A DNA stretch of 64,000 bases from Pseudomonadota bacterium (GTDB taxonomy: Bacteria > Pseudomonadota > Alphaproteobacteria > Acetobacterales > Acetobacteraceae), in assembly GCA_021818505.1 (NCBI GenBank), contig JAKADX010000002.1, positions 124,001 through 188,000 on the forward strand, read 5' to 3'. The stretch's first letter is position 1. Each line of letters begins with the position of its first letter. The notes below the pieces were generated by a model. The model searched no databases and was not told the DNA's origin. It saw only the letters and a program-made list of their open reading frames with translations. Below are positions 1 to 8,904 of this stretch, piece after piece. Position numbers and translations under genes: made by a program.

Positions 1-30
1 CGCGATCAGCAACTGGCCGGTCAGCGTCAT
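1..30 (-). CDS. 5' end of a gene running off the left edge; N-terminus MTLTGQLLIA..., possibly aldehyde dehydrogenase-like
   Basis: Reverse complement of 1-30 reads ATG ACG CTG ACC GGC CAG TTG CTG ATC GCG; only 10 codons visible, so family is a guess. Confidence 0.25.
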   Translation of the reverse strand, partial: MTLTGQLLIA

Positions 31-267
31 CTCCGCGTGCGCAATGAGGCCGCCGGCTTTCGCCGCCGGTCCGGTCGAGTCGCCCGATGCTGAGGAACTC
101 TTGCGCGGCATGGAATGTATCTTGGCGCCTTGCGCGTGCAACGCAAGCGTCATCGCGCCTTTGCGCACGAGTCGGCACGGGGGCGTGACAGGTGCGCCCG
201 CTTGGCGTTACGTCAGCGCCGCCCGCGCCGATCCCGGCCGGCACCCAGCAGGAGGCGAACAAGCACC

Positions 268-750
268 ATGACCATCAAGGTGGGCGACCAGATCCCTTCG
301 GCGAAACTGATGACGCCCTCGCCGGACGGACCGAAGGAGATCAGCACCGACGACATCTTCAAGGGCAGGAAGGTGGTGCTGTTCGCCGTCCCCGGCGCCT
401 TCACCCCGACCTGCAGCGCCAAGCACCTGCCGGGCTTCATCGAACATGCGGCGGAGCTGCGCGCCAAGGGCGTGGACACCATTGCGTGCATGGCGGTCAA
501 CGATGCCTTCGTCATGGGCGCCTGGAGCAAGGACCAGAACGTGGGTGAGCGGATTCTCATGCTCGCCGACGGCTCCGGTACCTTCACCCGGCTGCTCGGC
601 CTGGAACTCGACCTGGTGGCGCGCGGCCTGGGCGTGCGCAGCCAGCGTTTCGCCCTCGTCGCCGAGGATGGCCGCGTGACGCATCTGGCGGTCGAGCAAC
701 CGGGCGGATTTGACGTGAGCCGGGCCGAGGCGGTGCTCGCCGCGCTCTGA
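268..750 (+). CDS. Peroxiredoxin (Prx5/AhpC-TSA type)
   Basis: MTIKVGDQIPSAKL...KVVLFAVPGAFTPTCSAKHLPGF: Prx5 active-site motif PGAFTPTCS; ATG preceded by ggagg. Confidence 0.93.
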   Translation: MTIKVGDQIPSAKLMTPSPDGPKEISTDDIFKGRKVVLFAVPGAFTPTCSAKHLPGFIEHAAELRAKGVDTIACMAVNDAFVMGAWSKDQNVGERILMLADGSGTFTRLLGLELDLVARGLGVRSQRFALVAEDGRVTHLAVEQPGGFDVSRAEAVLAAL

Positions 751-784
751 CCTGGGGGGCGGCGGCGTTTGACGTGGCCGACAA

Positions 785-1171
785 TTGCGAGTAATTCGCA
801 TCTTCAAGTCGGGGATGGTCCCCGGCACCGGAGACTCCTGCGTGTTCCTTCGCCTGCTGCCCGCCGCCGCCCTGCTGGTCCTGCCCGTCGCCGCCGCGCG
901 CGCCGCCGACCCGCCGCTGGAGCTGACGATCAAGGACCATGCCTTTGCCCCCGCTGAACTGCGCGTGAAGGCCGGGCAGCCGGTGGTGCTGCACATCCGC
1001 AACGAGGACGCGACCGCCGAGGAGTTCGACTCCGCCTCGCTGAAGGTTGAGAAGGTGATCCCCGCCCACGGCGAGGCGACGGTGCGCATCCGTCCCCTCA
1101 AGCCCGGCACGTACAAGTTCGAGGGCGAGTATCACGAGGATACCGCCCAGGGTACACTGGTGGCCGAGTAG
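785..1171 (+). CDS. Secreted cupredoxin-domain protein (EfeO cupredoxin-like)
   Basis: Signal-peptide-like LLPAAALLVLPVAAARAA followed by LELTIKDHAFAPAELRVKAGQPVVLHIRNEDATAEEFDS...PGTYKFEGEYHEDTAQGTLV; adjacent to FTR1 gene. Confidence 0.8.
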   Translation: MRVIRIFKSGMVPGTGDSCVFLRLLPAAALLVLPVAAARAADPPLELTIKDHAFAPAELRVKAGQPVVLHIRNEDATAEEFDSASLKVEKVIPAHGEATVRIRPLKPGTYKFEGEYHEDTAQGTLVAE

Positions 1172-1186
1172 CAGGAGAAGGGGAGC

Positions 1187-2080
1187 GTGCTCGCCGCCCT
1201 CGTCATCGTCTTCCGCGAGGTCATCGAGGCCGGGCTGATCGTCGGCATCGTGCTGGCGGCCACGCGCGGGGTGACCGGGCGCGGGCGGGTGGTCGCCGCC
1301 GGGGTCGGCGGCGGCGTGCTCGGCGCCTGTCTGCTCGCCGCCTTCGCCGGGGAACTCTCGGCGCTGTTCGCGGGCGCGGGGCAGGAGGTGTTCAACGCCG
1401 CCGTGCTGCTCGCCGCCGTCGCGATGCTGACCTGGCACAATGTCTGGATGGCCGGGCACGGGCGCAGCATGGCGCGCGAGCTGCGCGCGGCCGGCACTGC
1501 GGTCGTGGCCGGAGAACGGCCGCCGGCGGCGCTGGCGGTGGTGGTCGGCATCGCGGTGCTGCGCGAAGGCTCGGAGGTGGTGCTGTTCCTGTATGGCGTG
1601 CTGGCGGGCGGCACCTCGGCGGCGGCGCTGGCGACCGGCGGGGTGCTCGGCGTCGCGGCGGGTGCCGCGGTGGCGGCGATGATGTATTACGGGCTGCTGG
1701 CGATCCCGGCGGCGCGGCTGTTCCAGGCGACCGGCTGGCTCATCACCCTGCTCGCCGCCGGCATGGCGGCGACGGCCGTCGCGTTCCTCCAGCAGGGCGG
1801 GTTCGCGCAGGTGATGCAGGCGCCGCTGTGGGACACATCGTGGCTGCTCGCCGACGGCTCCATCCCCGGCCGGCTGGCGCACGCGCTGGTGGGCTACACC
1901 GACCAGCCGGATGGGCTGCAACTGCTCGCCTGGGCGGCGACGGTGGCGCTCATCTGGACGATGACGCGGGCGGTGGCGCGGCGCGCGCGGCCCGCCGGTC
2001 CTGCCACGCGCCCAGCGGCAGGAGCAGTTGGGGCAGCCGGCGGGCGAGGCCCGGCAGCGGGATCGGCCGCGGCGGAGTGA
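1187..2080 (+). CDS. FTR1 family iron permease
   Basis: GTG start; VFREVIEAGLIVGIVLAATRG and LREGSEVVLFLYGVLAGG (RExxE-type motifs), multiple TM segments. Confidence 0.85.
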   Translation: MLAALVIVFREVIEAGLIVGIVLAATRGVTGRGRVVAAGVGGGVLGACLLAAFAGELSALFAGAGQEVFNAAVLLAAVAMLTWHNVWMAGHGRSMARELRAAGTAVVAGERPPAALAVVVGIAVLREGSEVVLFLYGVLAGGTSAAALATGGVLGVAAGAAVAAMMYYGLLAIPAARLFQATGWLITLLAAGMAATAVAFLQQGGFAQVMQAPLWDTSWLLADGSIPGRLAHALVGYTDQPDGLQLLAWAATVALIWTMTRAVARRARPAGPATRPAAGAVGAAGGRGPAAGSAAAE

Positions 2081-3245
2081 GCGGCAGCGGCAGCGCCGTG
2101 GCGTCGCCGGTCGCGAGATAGTCCGCCAGCGCCGGCCCCAGCACGGTCGAGAGCACGATGCCCCGCCCGTTGCACGCGACCGACGAAACAAGGCCGGGCG
2201 CGCATTCGGTCAGGCGCGGCAGGAAATCCCCGGTCAGCGCCGCCCGCCCGCGCCAGACATACTCGAACCGCACCGGCCCGAGCGGCGGAAACGCCGCCGC
2301 CAGCCGCCGCGCCGCGCGTCTCGGCAGCCGGTCGATCGCGCCCGCGTGCAGCACCGCCATGCCGCCGACGACCAGCCGCCCCTCGGCGGTCCAGCGGCCG
2401 GCGAGCAGGTTGTTGCGGGTGTCGGAGAACGCCTCGCCGCCGGGCAGCACCGCGCGCCGCGCCGCCTCCGGCAGCACCGGGGTCGCCATCTGATAGACCA
2501 GCAACGGCACCACGCTTGCCCGCCCGCCCAGCCCCGGCGGCGCCGCGTTGACCGCCGCCAGCACCCGCCCGGCGCGCAGCGTGCCGCCCGGCGTGGCGAG
2601 CCGCCAGAGGCCGCCGTCGCGGCGCAGGTCCGTCACTGGACTTGCCGCGTGGATCACCGCCCCCGCCGCCAGCGCCGCGCGGGCCAGCCCGCGCGTGTAG
2701 CCGAGCGGGTCGAGATGCCCGCCGCTCGGGTCGAACAGCGCGCCGTGGAATGCCTCACTCCCCATCCGCCGCCGGGTTTCCATCGCGTCCAGCCACACGC
2801 AGCGCGCCCCCGCCGCCTGCCATGCCGCCACGCGGGCGGCCACGCGCGGGGCGAGGCTTTCGGCGTGCGCGGGGTGCAGCCAGCCGCTCTGCACCGCGTC
2901 GCAGGCGATGCCGTGGCGGCGGATCAGCGCGAACACCGCATCCGCCCCGCCCGCGATCATCGCGGCGAGCCGCGGCGGCGCCGCCTCCGGCCCGATGCGC
3001 GGCAGGCTGGGGACCACCAGCCCGCCATTGCGCCCCGACGCGCCGGCGCCGATCACAGCCGCCTCCAGCACGACCGTCCGCACCCCCCGCGCGGCCAATG
3101 CCAGGGCCGTGGAGAGGCCCAGGATGCCGGCGCCGATGATCGCCACCTCGCAGGCAGCATCGCCCCTGAGCGGCGCCGTGACGGGCGGCGCGGCGGCGGT
3201 GCGCGACCAGAGGGTGCGGGCGAAATCGTCCGCCGGCAGGCTCAC
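1950..3245 (-). CDS. FAD-dependent oxidoreductase (DAO family)
   Basis: CEVAIIGAGILGLSTALALAARGVRTVVLEA dinucleotide-binding motif, C-terminal CNGRGIVLSTVLGPALADYL; GTG start overlaps upstream stop (GTGA). Confidence 0.85.
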   Translation of the reverse strand: MSLPADDFARTLWSRTAAAPPVTAPLRGDAACEVAIIGAGILGLSTALALAARGVRTVVLEAAVIGAGASGRNGGLVVPSLPRIGPEAAPPRLAAMIAGGADAVFALIRRHGIACDAVQSGWLHPAHAESLAPRVAARVAAWQAAGARCVWLDAMETRRRMGSEAFHGALFDPSGGHLDPLGYTRGLARAALAAGAVIHAASPVTDLRRDGGLWRLATPGGTLRAGRVLAAVNAAPPGLGGRASVVPLLVYQMATPVLPEAARRAVLPGGEAFSDTRNNLLAGRWTAEGRLVVGGMAVLHAGAIDRLPRRAARRLAAAFPPLGPVRFEYVWRGRAALTGDFLPRLTECAPGLVSSVACNGRGIVLSTVLGPALADYLATGDATALPLPLTPPRPIPLPGLARRLPQLLLPLGAWQDRRAARAAPPPASSSR

Positions 3246-4498
3246 TTCCCGGCGATCTGGGCGCGCAGGCGGTCCACATCGGCGGTGGTCAGTTCGCCTT
3301 TGGTGACGACCTGGCCGCCCTTGATCTGCCACAGCCGGAACGGCCCGGTGATATCGCCGTACTGGTCGAAACGGATCGGACCGATCACGCCGACATAGCG
3401 GATCTTCTTGCCATCGTGGATTAATGCAAGTGCCTTTCGGAAACCCTCCGCCCCGGCGGTGACGACCTCGCCCGCCGGGTCGGTCACTTTGTAAAGGCCC
3501 TCGCGAATGGCCGCGCTGTCGGCCTTGCCGCCCGCCGCGATCGCCAGACCCACCAGCACCCCCGCGTCGTACGCCTGCACCGCCGCCGGCGAGCCGGGGT
3601 CGAGGCCGGAGAAGGCTTTGTAGTTGGCGTTGAAATAGTCCGTGGACGGGCTGTTCTCGGTGCCCGAGGAGGTGCCGTAGGCGTCCTCCAGATACTTCGC
3701 GCCGACGGCCTTGATGTAGTCACCGCTGTTCATGCCGTCGTTGAGCAGGAACTTGCGCGGCCCGCCCTTGGAAATCCACGCCCGCGTGATCGTGGCGCCA
3801 TCGACCGGATAGGAGATCAGGTAGAGCGCGTCGGGATCGCCGGCCAGCGCCGCCGTCACCTCGGCATCATACGACGCGGCCTTTTCATTGTACGGCGTGA
3901 CCGAGGTGATGGTGCCGCCGAGCGCCTTGTAGGCGGCGGCGAACTCCTTGGTCATGTTGGCGCCGAAGTCGTTGTTGACCTGGATGATGGCAAGCTTTTT
4001 CAGTCCGACATCGAGCGCGTAGCGCGCCGCCGCGACACCTTGCAGCGCGTCCGACGTGATGGTGCGGAAGAAGATGCCGTTGGTCTTGCCCTCCCGCCCA
4101 AGCTGCGTGAGCGTGGGCGAGGAGGAAGCCGGCGAGACCTGCACCACATGCGCGGGTGCCGTCACGGCGGTCAGGATCGGGATGCTGACCGAGGAGATGA
4201 TGCCGCCGATGATCGCCGGGACATGGCTGATCTCGACAAGCTGTTTCGCGGCATCGACGGCGACGGTGCCCTGGCTCTGCGCGTCGCGTTCCTCGGTCGC
4301 CAGCGTGCAGCCGAGCGGGCCGCCGGCCGCATTCAGATCGCGGAACGCCATCTCCACCGACTTGGCACCCGCCTGGCCATAGGCGCCGGCAGGGCCGGTG
4401 AGCGACATGACGACGCCGATCGTCACCTTGCAGTCGGCCGCCAGCGCCCCCGGCGCGAGCAGCGCCGCGCACGCGGCCCCCAGCAGCAATCGTCGCAT
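3242..4498 (-). CDS. ABC transporter substrate-binding protein (LivK/Peripla_BP_6 type)
   Basis: Signal peptide MRRLLLGAACAALLAPGALA then CKVTIGVVMSLTGPAGAYGQAGAKSVEMAFRDLNAAGG. Confidence 0.92.
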   Translation of the reverse strand: MRRLLLGAACAALLAPGALAADCKVTIGVVMSLTGPAGAYGQAGAKSVEMAFRDLNAAGGPLGCTLATEERDAQSQGTVAVDAAKQLVEISHVPAIIGGIISSVSIPILTAVTAPAHVVQVSPASSSPTLTQLGREGKTNGIFFRTITSDALQGVAAARYALDVGLKKLAIIQVNNDFGANMTKEFAAAYKALGGTITSVTPYNEKAASYDAEVTAALAGDPDALYLISYPVDGATITRAWISKGGPRKFLLNDGMNSGDYIKAVGAKYLEDAYGTSSGTENSPSTDYFNANYKAFSGLDPGSPAAVQAYDAGVLVGLAIAAGGKADSAAIREGLYKVTDPAGEVVTAGAEGFRKALALIHDGKKIRYVGVIGPIRFDQYGDITGPFRLWQIKGGQVVTKGELTTADVDRLRAQIAGK

Positions 4499-4513
4499 GG
4501 TCGCTCTCCCCCG

Positions 4514-5647
4514 CTACGTGTTTCCCAGATTGTATTTCATGATCCGCCCGTGCCGCCCGGCGCGGTCGCGTTCGAGCGCGTACACGTCGCCCTCGATCGG
4601 CCGGCGCTGCGCCAGCACCGCGCCGATCGCCGCGCGGTCGGCATCGTCCAGCGGAATACGGCACAGCCCGGCATGCGCCGCCAGATGCGCGCCGCGCGAC
4701 ACGCCGACGATGACGGCGGCAACGGCGGGGAAGTCGAGCACCGCGCGGCTGGCGACGGCGGCGATGTCGGTGCCGTGCCGCCGCGCCACGCCGTCGAGCG
4801 CGCGCAGCAGCGCCTGGAACCAGTCCCACCCGCCGGCATCGTCGATGATGAGCTTGTATTTGGTCAGCGAGCGGTTCGGCAGCGGCTCGCGCGGTTCCGC
4901 GACGCCGAGCCAACGATCGGAGAGGAACCCGCCGGCGACGGTGCCGTAGCACAGCAGCTTCATGCCCCGGGCCTGCGCCAGCGCCGCCAGCCCGCGCGCC
5001 GGCCGGTCGTCGAGCAGCGAGTACTGCACCTGCACCGAGGCCAGATCGACGCCGGCATCGAGCAGGGCTGCGGCGTGCGCGGTGTCGAAATTGGTGCCGC
5101 CGATCAGGTTGATCTTCCCCTCGTGCTGCAATTCCTTCAGCAACAGGGCCGTGTCGAGCCAGCGCGGAATGTCGTAGTCCCACCAATGGAACTGCACGAG
5201 ATCGAGCCGATCGCGCCCGAGCCGGGCGCGCGAGCGGTCGATGATGCGCGCGACATCGGCGCGCGTGATGCGCGGCAGCAGGTCGAGGTCGGGGACGAAT
5301 TTCGTGTGCACTTTTACGTCCGCCGCTTCGGCGCTGCGCAGATACGCGCCGATCAGCTCCTCCACGCCGGTATAGATGTCCGCGCAGTCGAAGGTGGTGA
5401 TGCCGGCGGCGACATAGGCCGCCATGTCGGCGATCGCCGCGTCGCGCGACACCTCGCCATGCCCGCCGGCAAGCTGCCAGCCGCCCTTGATGACGCGGGA
5501 GATGACGTAGCCGGGGCGCAGTTCGATGCGGGCGACGCCCTCACCCCGGCCCTCTCCCATGAATGGGAGAGGAGGAAGCAAGCCGGCGTCTTCACTTCTC
5601 CCTCTCCCGCTGGCGGGAGAGGGGCGGGGTGAGGGTGCTTCGCTCAT
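4514..5647 (-). CDS. Aldo/keto reductase with repeat-encoded N-terminal insertion
   Basis: VISRVIKGGWQLAGGHG...GITTFDCADIYTGVEELIG...VKVHTKFVPD; ATG at 5647 overlaps upstream stop (ATGA). Alternative start ATG at 5560 lies inside the palindromic element. Confidence 0.88.
   Translation of the reverse strand: MSEAPSPRPSPASGRGRSEDAGLLPPLPFMGEGRGEGVARIELRPGYVISRVIKGGWQLAGGHGEVSRDAAIADMAAYVAAGITTFDCADIYTGVEELIGAYLRSAEAADVKVHTKFVPDLDLLPRITRADVARIIDRSRARLGRDRLDLVQFHWWDYDIPRWLDTALLLKELQHEGKINLIGGTNFDTAHAAALLDAGVDLASVQVQYSLLDDRPARGLAALAQARGMKLLCYGTVAGGFLSDRWLGVAEPREPLPNRSLTKYKLIIDDAGGWDWFQALLRALDGVARRHGTDIAAVASRAVLDFPAVAAVIVGVSRGAHLAAHAGLCRIPLDDADRAAIGAVLAQRRPIEGDVYALERDRAGRHGRIMKYNLGNT
5538..5637. 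repeat. Palindromic repeat element copy A (ccctcacccc...ggggtgaggg), inside AKR reading frame
   Basis: ccctcaccccggccctctccc-atgaat-gggagagg ... ccctctcccgctggcgggagagggg-cggggtgagggt; two internal hairpins plus complementary ends; shares core with copy B at 11743-11847. Confidence 0.85.
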
Positions 5648-5982
5648 CGCTTCGTCGCCGTCGTCTCGGAATGGCGGAACCGCCGCGTGCCGATGCGCGT
5701 GATGCGCAGGCGCGTGGGGCAGTTGGGATCGGGGCAGGCGACCTCGGCATCCGTGCTCATCCAGTCGTTCGGATGCGTCGGCCGCTGCCTGGCCGCGAGC
5801 AGCGGCAGCACCGCGGCCAGTGAGTAGATGGAAAACCCCTGACCCGGCGGCAGATGCAGCATTTCGCCGTAGAGGAAGAAATGATCGCCCGGCTTCGCGC
5901 CGCACAGCACGCGCGCGCCCGGCGGCACCACGACATCGATGCGCAGGTCGAACAGGTCGAAAAAGTCGTCGGCCGCGCTCAT
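5644..5982 (-). CDS. TIGR04076-like small protein
   Basis: IDVVVPPGARVLCGAKPGDHFFLYGEMLHLPPGQGFSIYSLAAVLPLLAARQRP...CPDPNCPTRLRITRI resembles the G-x-K-x-GD ... CPDP-x-NP pattern; family name from memory. Confidence 0.6.
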   Translation of the reverse strand: MSAADDFFDLFDLRIDVVVPPGARVLCGAKPGDHFFLYGEMLHLPPGQGFSIYSLAAVLPLLAARQRPTHPNDWMSTDAEVACPDPNCPTRLRITRIGTRRFRHSETTATKR

Positions 5983-6455
5983 GCGTGCGACAGGCGCAGC
6001 GTGCAGGCGCCGGACTCCCTGATGCGCTTGCAGGCGGCGGCCAGTGCGGGCACCTGCGCCGGATCGACGCGCGCCACGACGCTGCCGGCATGCCAGCCGA
6101 TCGGGAAGAACAGCCGCCCGTGCGGGCCATAGAACAGGCCGAGATCGAACACCGGCGCCTCGCCCCCGCCCCAGACGCGCGGCGGCAGATAGGCCAGCAC
6201 CACCTCGCCCGGCTGCGGCATGACCGTCGCATTCTCCAAAGGCAGGCCGTCAGCGCGATGCTTGTCGGCCACCAGCGAGGCCGGCAGCGGGGCGGAAATT
6301 TCCGGGCCGGTCCAGATCGCGTGGATCGCGGCAAGCTCGCGCGGTGTGGCCAGGAAGTCCCACAGGAAGGCGCAGTTGGCCGGGGCGGCGTCGGTCAGCA
6401 GGTGCGCCGACGCATCGAGTCCAGACCGTTCCTCCTGAATACGGATTGCGCGCAA
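5979..6455 (-). CDS. DUF3830-like (cyclophilin-fold-like) protein
   Basis: LTDAAPANCAFLWDFLATP...HAIWTGPEISAPL...YLPPRVWGGGEAPVFDLGLFYGPHGRLFFPIGWHAGSVVARV; probable TTG start, in frame at end of ORF 5979..7202. Confidence 0.6.
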   Translation of the reverse strand: MRAIRIQEERSGLDASAHLLTDAAPANCAFLWDFLATPRELAAIHAIWTGPEISAPLPASLVADKHRADGLPLENATVMPQPGEVVLAYLPPRVWGGGEAPVFDLGLFYGPHGRLFFPIGWHAGSVVARVDPAQVPALAAACKRIRESGACTLRLSHA

Positions 6456-6542
6456 AATGCGTCCTTTCGCGGGCTTGGCACGGGGGACGATCGTGCATAC
6501 CGTGCGCGCCGACGCAACCGCCAATCCGGTCCGCCGCATCCG

Positions 6543-7298
6543 ATGCTCGAACTTTCCGGCGTAACGCGCCGCTTCGGCGGCGCCTGGGCGGTCGATGGCG
6601 TGTCGTTGCACATTCCGCCGGGCCGCATCACCGGCCTGATCGGGCCGAACGGGGCGGGCAAGACCACGCTGTTCAACCTGATCGCCGGCAGCCTGCGCCC
6701 GACCGCCGGCGCCATCCGTTTCGAGGGCCGCGACATCGCCCACGCCCCGCCGCACCGGCGCGCGGCGCTGGGACTCGGCCGCACGTTCCAGATCCCGCGC
6801 CCCTTCGCCGCCATGACGGTGCTGGAGAACGTGCTGCTGGCCGCCCTGCATCAGCGCGGGGAGCGGGCGTTCGCCAACTGGCTCGCCCCGCGCGCGGTCG
6901 CCGCCGAGGAGCGGCGCAACATCGTCCGCGCGCGCGAGATCATCGACTTCCTCGCCCTCGGCCGCCTCGCCGCCGCGCCGGCATCGGTGCTGTCGGGCGG
7001 GCAGCGCAAGCTGCTGGAACTCGCGCGCGTGCTGATGGCCGAGCCGCGGCTGGTGCTGCTGGACGAGCCGGCGGCGGGCGTCAACCCGACGCTGCTGGAG
7101 ACCATCATCGAGCGCATCCGCGAGCTGCACGCGCGCGGCATTTCCTTCCTCATCGTCGAGCACAATCTCGATCTGGTCGCGCGCCTGTGCGGCGAGGTGC
7201 ATGTGATGGCGGGCGGCCGCCTGCTCGCCTCCGGCCCGCCCGAGGCGGTGACGCGCGACGCGCGGGTGATCGAGGCGTATCTGGGCGGCGCGGCGTGA
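6543..7298 (+). CDS. livG: Branched-chain amino acid-type ABC transporter ATP-binding protein (LivG-like)
   Basis: Walker A GPNGAGKTTLFNLIAGSLRPT, signature LSGGQRKLLELARVLM, Walker B LVLLDEPAAGVNP. Confidence 0.92.
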   Translation: MLELSGVTRRFGGAWAVDGVSLHIPPGRITGLIGPNGAGKTTLFNLIAGSLRPTAGAIRFEGRDIAHAPPHRRAALGLGRTFQIPRPFAAMTVLENVLLAALHQRGERAFANWLAPRAVAAEERRNIVRAREIIDFLALGRLAAAPASVLSGGQRKLLELARVLMAEPRLVLLDEPAAGVNPTLLETIIERIRELHARGISFLIVEHNLDLVARLCGEVHVMAGGRLLASGPPEAVTRDARVIEAYLGGAA

Positions 7299-8014
7299 CG
7301 CGGCTCGAATTGCGCGGGCTGGTCGCGGGCTACGAGCCGGGGCTGCCGATCGTGCGCGGCGTCGATCTGTCGCTGGCGGGCGGCGAAATTCTCGTGCTGC
7401 TCGGCCCGAACGGGGCGGGCAAATCGACGCTGGCGAAAGCCCTCGCCGGGCTGGTGCCGGTCGCGGCGGGGACCATCACGCTCGACGGCGCCTCGCTGCT
7501 GGATGTGCCGGCCCACGCGCGCATCCGCCACGGCCTCGGCTTCGTGCCACAGACGCACAACATCTTTGCCGCGCTGAGCGTCGCCGAGAATCTCGCTGTC
7601 GCTGCCGCCATTCTGCCGCGTGCCGCGCGAACCTCGCGGATCGGCGCGATGCTGGCGATGTTCCCCGACCTGGCGGCGGCGCGACGCCGCGCGGCCGGCC
7701 TGCTGTCCGGCGGACAGCGGCAGATGCTGGCGATCGCGCGCGCGCTGATCGCATCGCCCGCGGTGCTGGCACTGGACGAACCCTCGGCCGGCCTGTCGCC
7801 GAAACTGGTGGCAATGGTGCTCGCGAAACTGCGCGAGATCGCGGTCGGCGGCGTCGCGGTGCTGCTGGTCGAGCAGAATGCGCGCGCCGCGCTGGCGGTC
7901 GCGGACCGCGCCGTGATCCTGGTGGAAGGGCGCGTCGCGCATGAGGGCGCGGGCGCCGCGCTGCTGGACGATCCGCATGTCGCGGCGCTGTATCTGGGCG
8001 GGCGGGCCGCGTGA
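7295..8014 (+). CDS. livF: Branched-chain amino acid-type ABC transporter ATP-binding protein (LivF-like)
   Basis: GTG start in GTGA overlap; GPNGAGKSTLAKALAGL, LSGGQRQMLAIARALIASPAVLALDEPSAGLSP. Confidence 0.92.
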   Translation: MTRLELRGLVAGYEPGLPIVRGVDLSLAGGEILVLLGPNGAGKSTLAKALAGLVPVAAGTITLDGASLLDVPAHARIRHGLGFVPQTHNIFAALSVAENLAVAAAILPRAARTSRIGAMLAMFPDLAAARRRAAGLLSGGQRQMLAIARALIASPAVLALDEPSAGLSPKLVAMVLAKLREIAVGGVAVLLVEQNARAALAVADRAVILVEGRVAHEGAGAALLDDPHVAALYLGGRAA

Positions 8015-8904
8015 TCGGCCAGATCCTCATCGACGGCATCACCTCGGGCGCCATGATCGGGCTGGGCGCGATCGGGCTGACGCTGACCTATGGCCTGCTG
8101 CGCTTCGCCAATTTCGCGCATGGCGAGTTCGCGACCTGGGGCGCTTATCTCGCGATGCTGGGCGCCGGCGCGTTCGGGGGCGCGGCGCCGATCGGCGCGT
8201 TGACCTTCGGCTGGCCGCTGGTCGTGGCGCTGATGGTCGCGATGGCGCTGACCGCGTTGCTGGCGCTGGCGCTGGACGCGGCGCTGTTCCGCCGCCTGCG
8301 CCGCCACGGCAACGCCATCGTGCTGGTGATCGCGAGCTTCGGCGCCTCGCTCGCGCTGCGCAGCGCGATCGAGTTCGCCTTCGGGCCGGAGCCCTATTAC
8401 TACACGACCGACATCGCGATGACGCTGCGGCTCGCGCCCGGGCTGCGCGCGACGGCGGACCAGCTTGTCGTGCTGGCGGCGGCGCTGGTGCTGATGCTGG
8501 CGATGCACGTGCTGCTGACGCGCACGCCGCTCGGCCGCGCGATGCGCGCGGTCAGCGAGAATCCCGACCTCGCGCGGCTCGCCGGCATCGACCCCGCGCG
8601 CATCGTGCGCGCCACCTGGGCGATCGGCGGCGCGCTGGCGGCGGCGGCGGGCGTGTTCCTGGGTGTGACCGTGCAACTGCGCCCGAGCATGGGATTCGAG
8701 TTGCTGCTGCCGCTGTTCGCCGCCGCCATTCTGGGCGGGGTCGGCAGCGTGCCGGGGGCGATGCTCGGCGGACTGGTCATCGGCATCGCCGAGGCTGCCG
8801 CGGTGCCGCTCGCCGGTGCGCAGTATCGCGCGGCGGTGGCGTTCGTGGTGCTGCTGGCGATGCTGCTGGTGCGCCCGCGAGGGCTGTTCGGAGGGCGCGA
8901 GTGA
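8011..8904 (+). CDS. livH: Branched-chain amino acid-type ABC permease (LivH-like)
   Basis: LIDGITSGAMIGLGAIGLTLTYGLLRFANFAHGEF...RTPLGRAMRAVSENPDLARLAGID. Confidence 0.92.
   Translation: MIGQILIDGITSGAMIGLGAIGLTLTYGLLRFANFAHGEFATWGAYLAMLGAGAFGGAAPIGALTFGWPLVVALMVAMALTALLALALDAALFRRLRRHGNAIVLVIASFGASLALRSAIEFAFGPEPYYYTTDIAMTLRLAPGLRATADQLVVLAAALVLMLAMHVLLTRTPLGRAMRAVSENPDLARLAGIDPARIVRATWAIGGALAAAAGVFLGVTVQLRPSMGFELLLPLFAAAILGGVGSVPGAMLGGLVIGIAEAAAVPLAGAQYRAAVAFVVLLAMLLVRPRGLFGGRE

Noticed and set aside
584-2191. Long minus-strand ORF (535 aa) opposite the cupredoxin/FTR1 genes
   Set aside because: Arg/Gly/His-rich antisense frame typical of high-GC DNA; the + strand proteins have recognisable motifs.
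2028-3398. 456-aa + strand ORF opposite the FAD oxidoreductase
   Set aside because: Arg/Gln/Ala-rich shadow frame; the minus frame carries the Rossmann motif.
5820-6542. N-terminal extension of the LivG ORF
   Set aside because: Overlaps the divergent DUF3830-like gene and is low quality; real start is ATG 6543.
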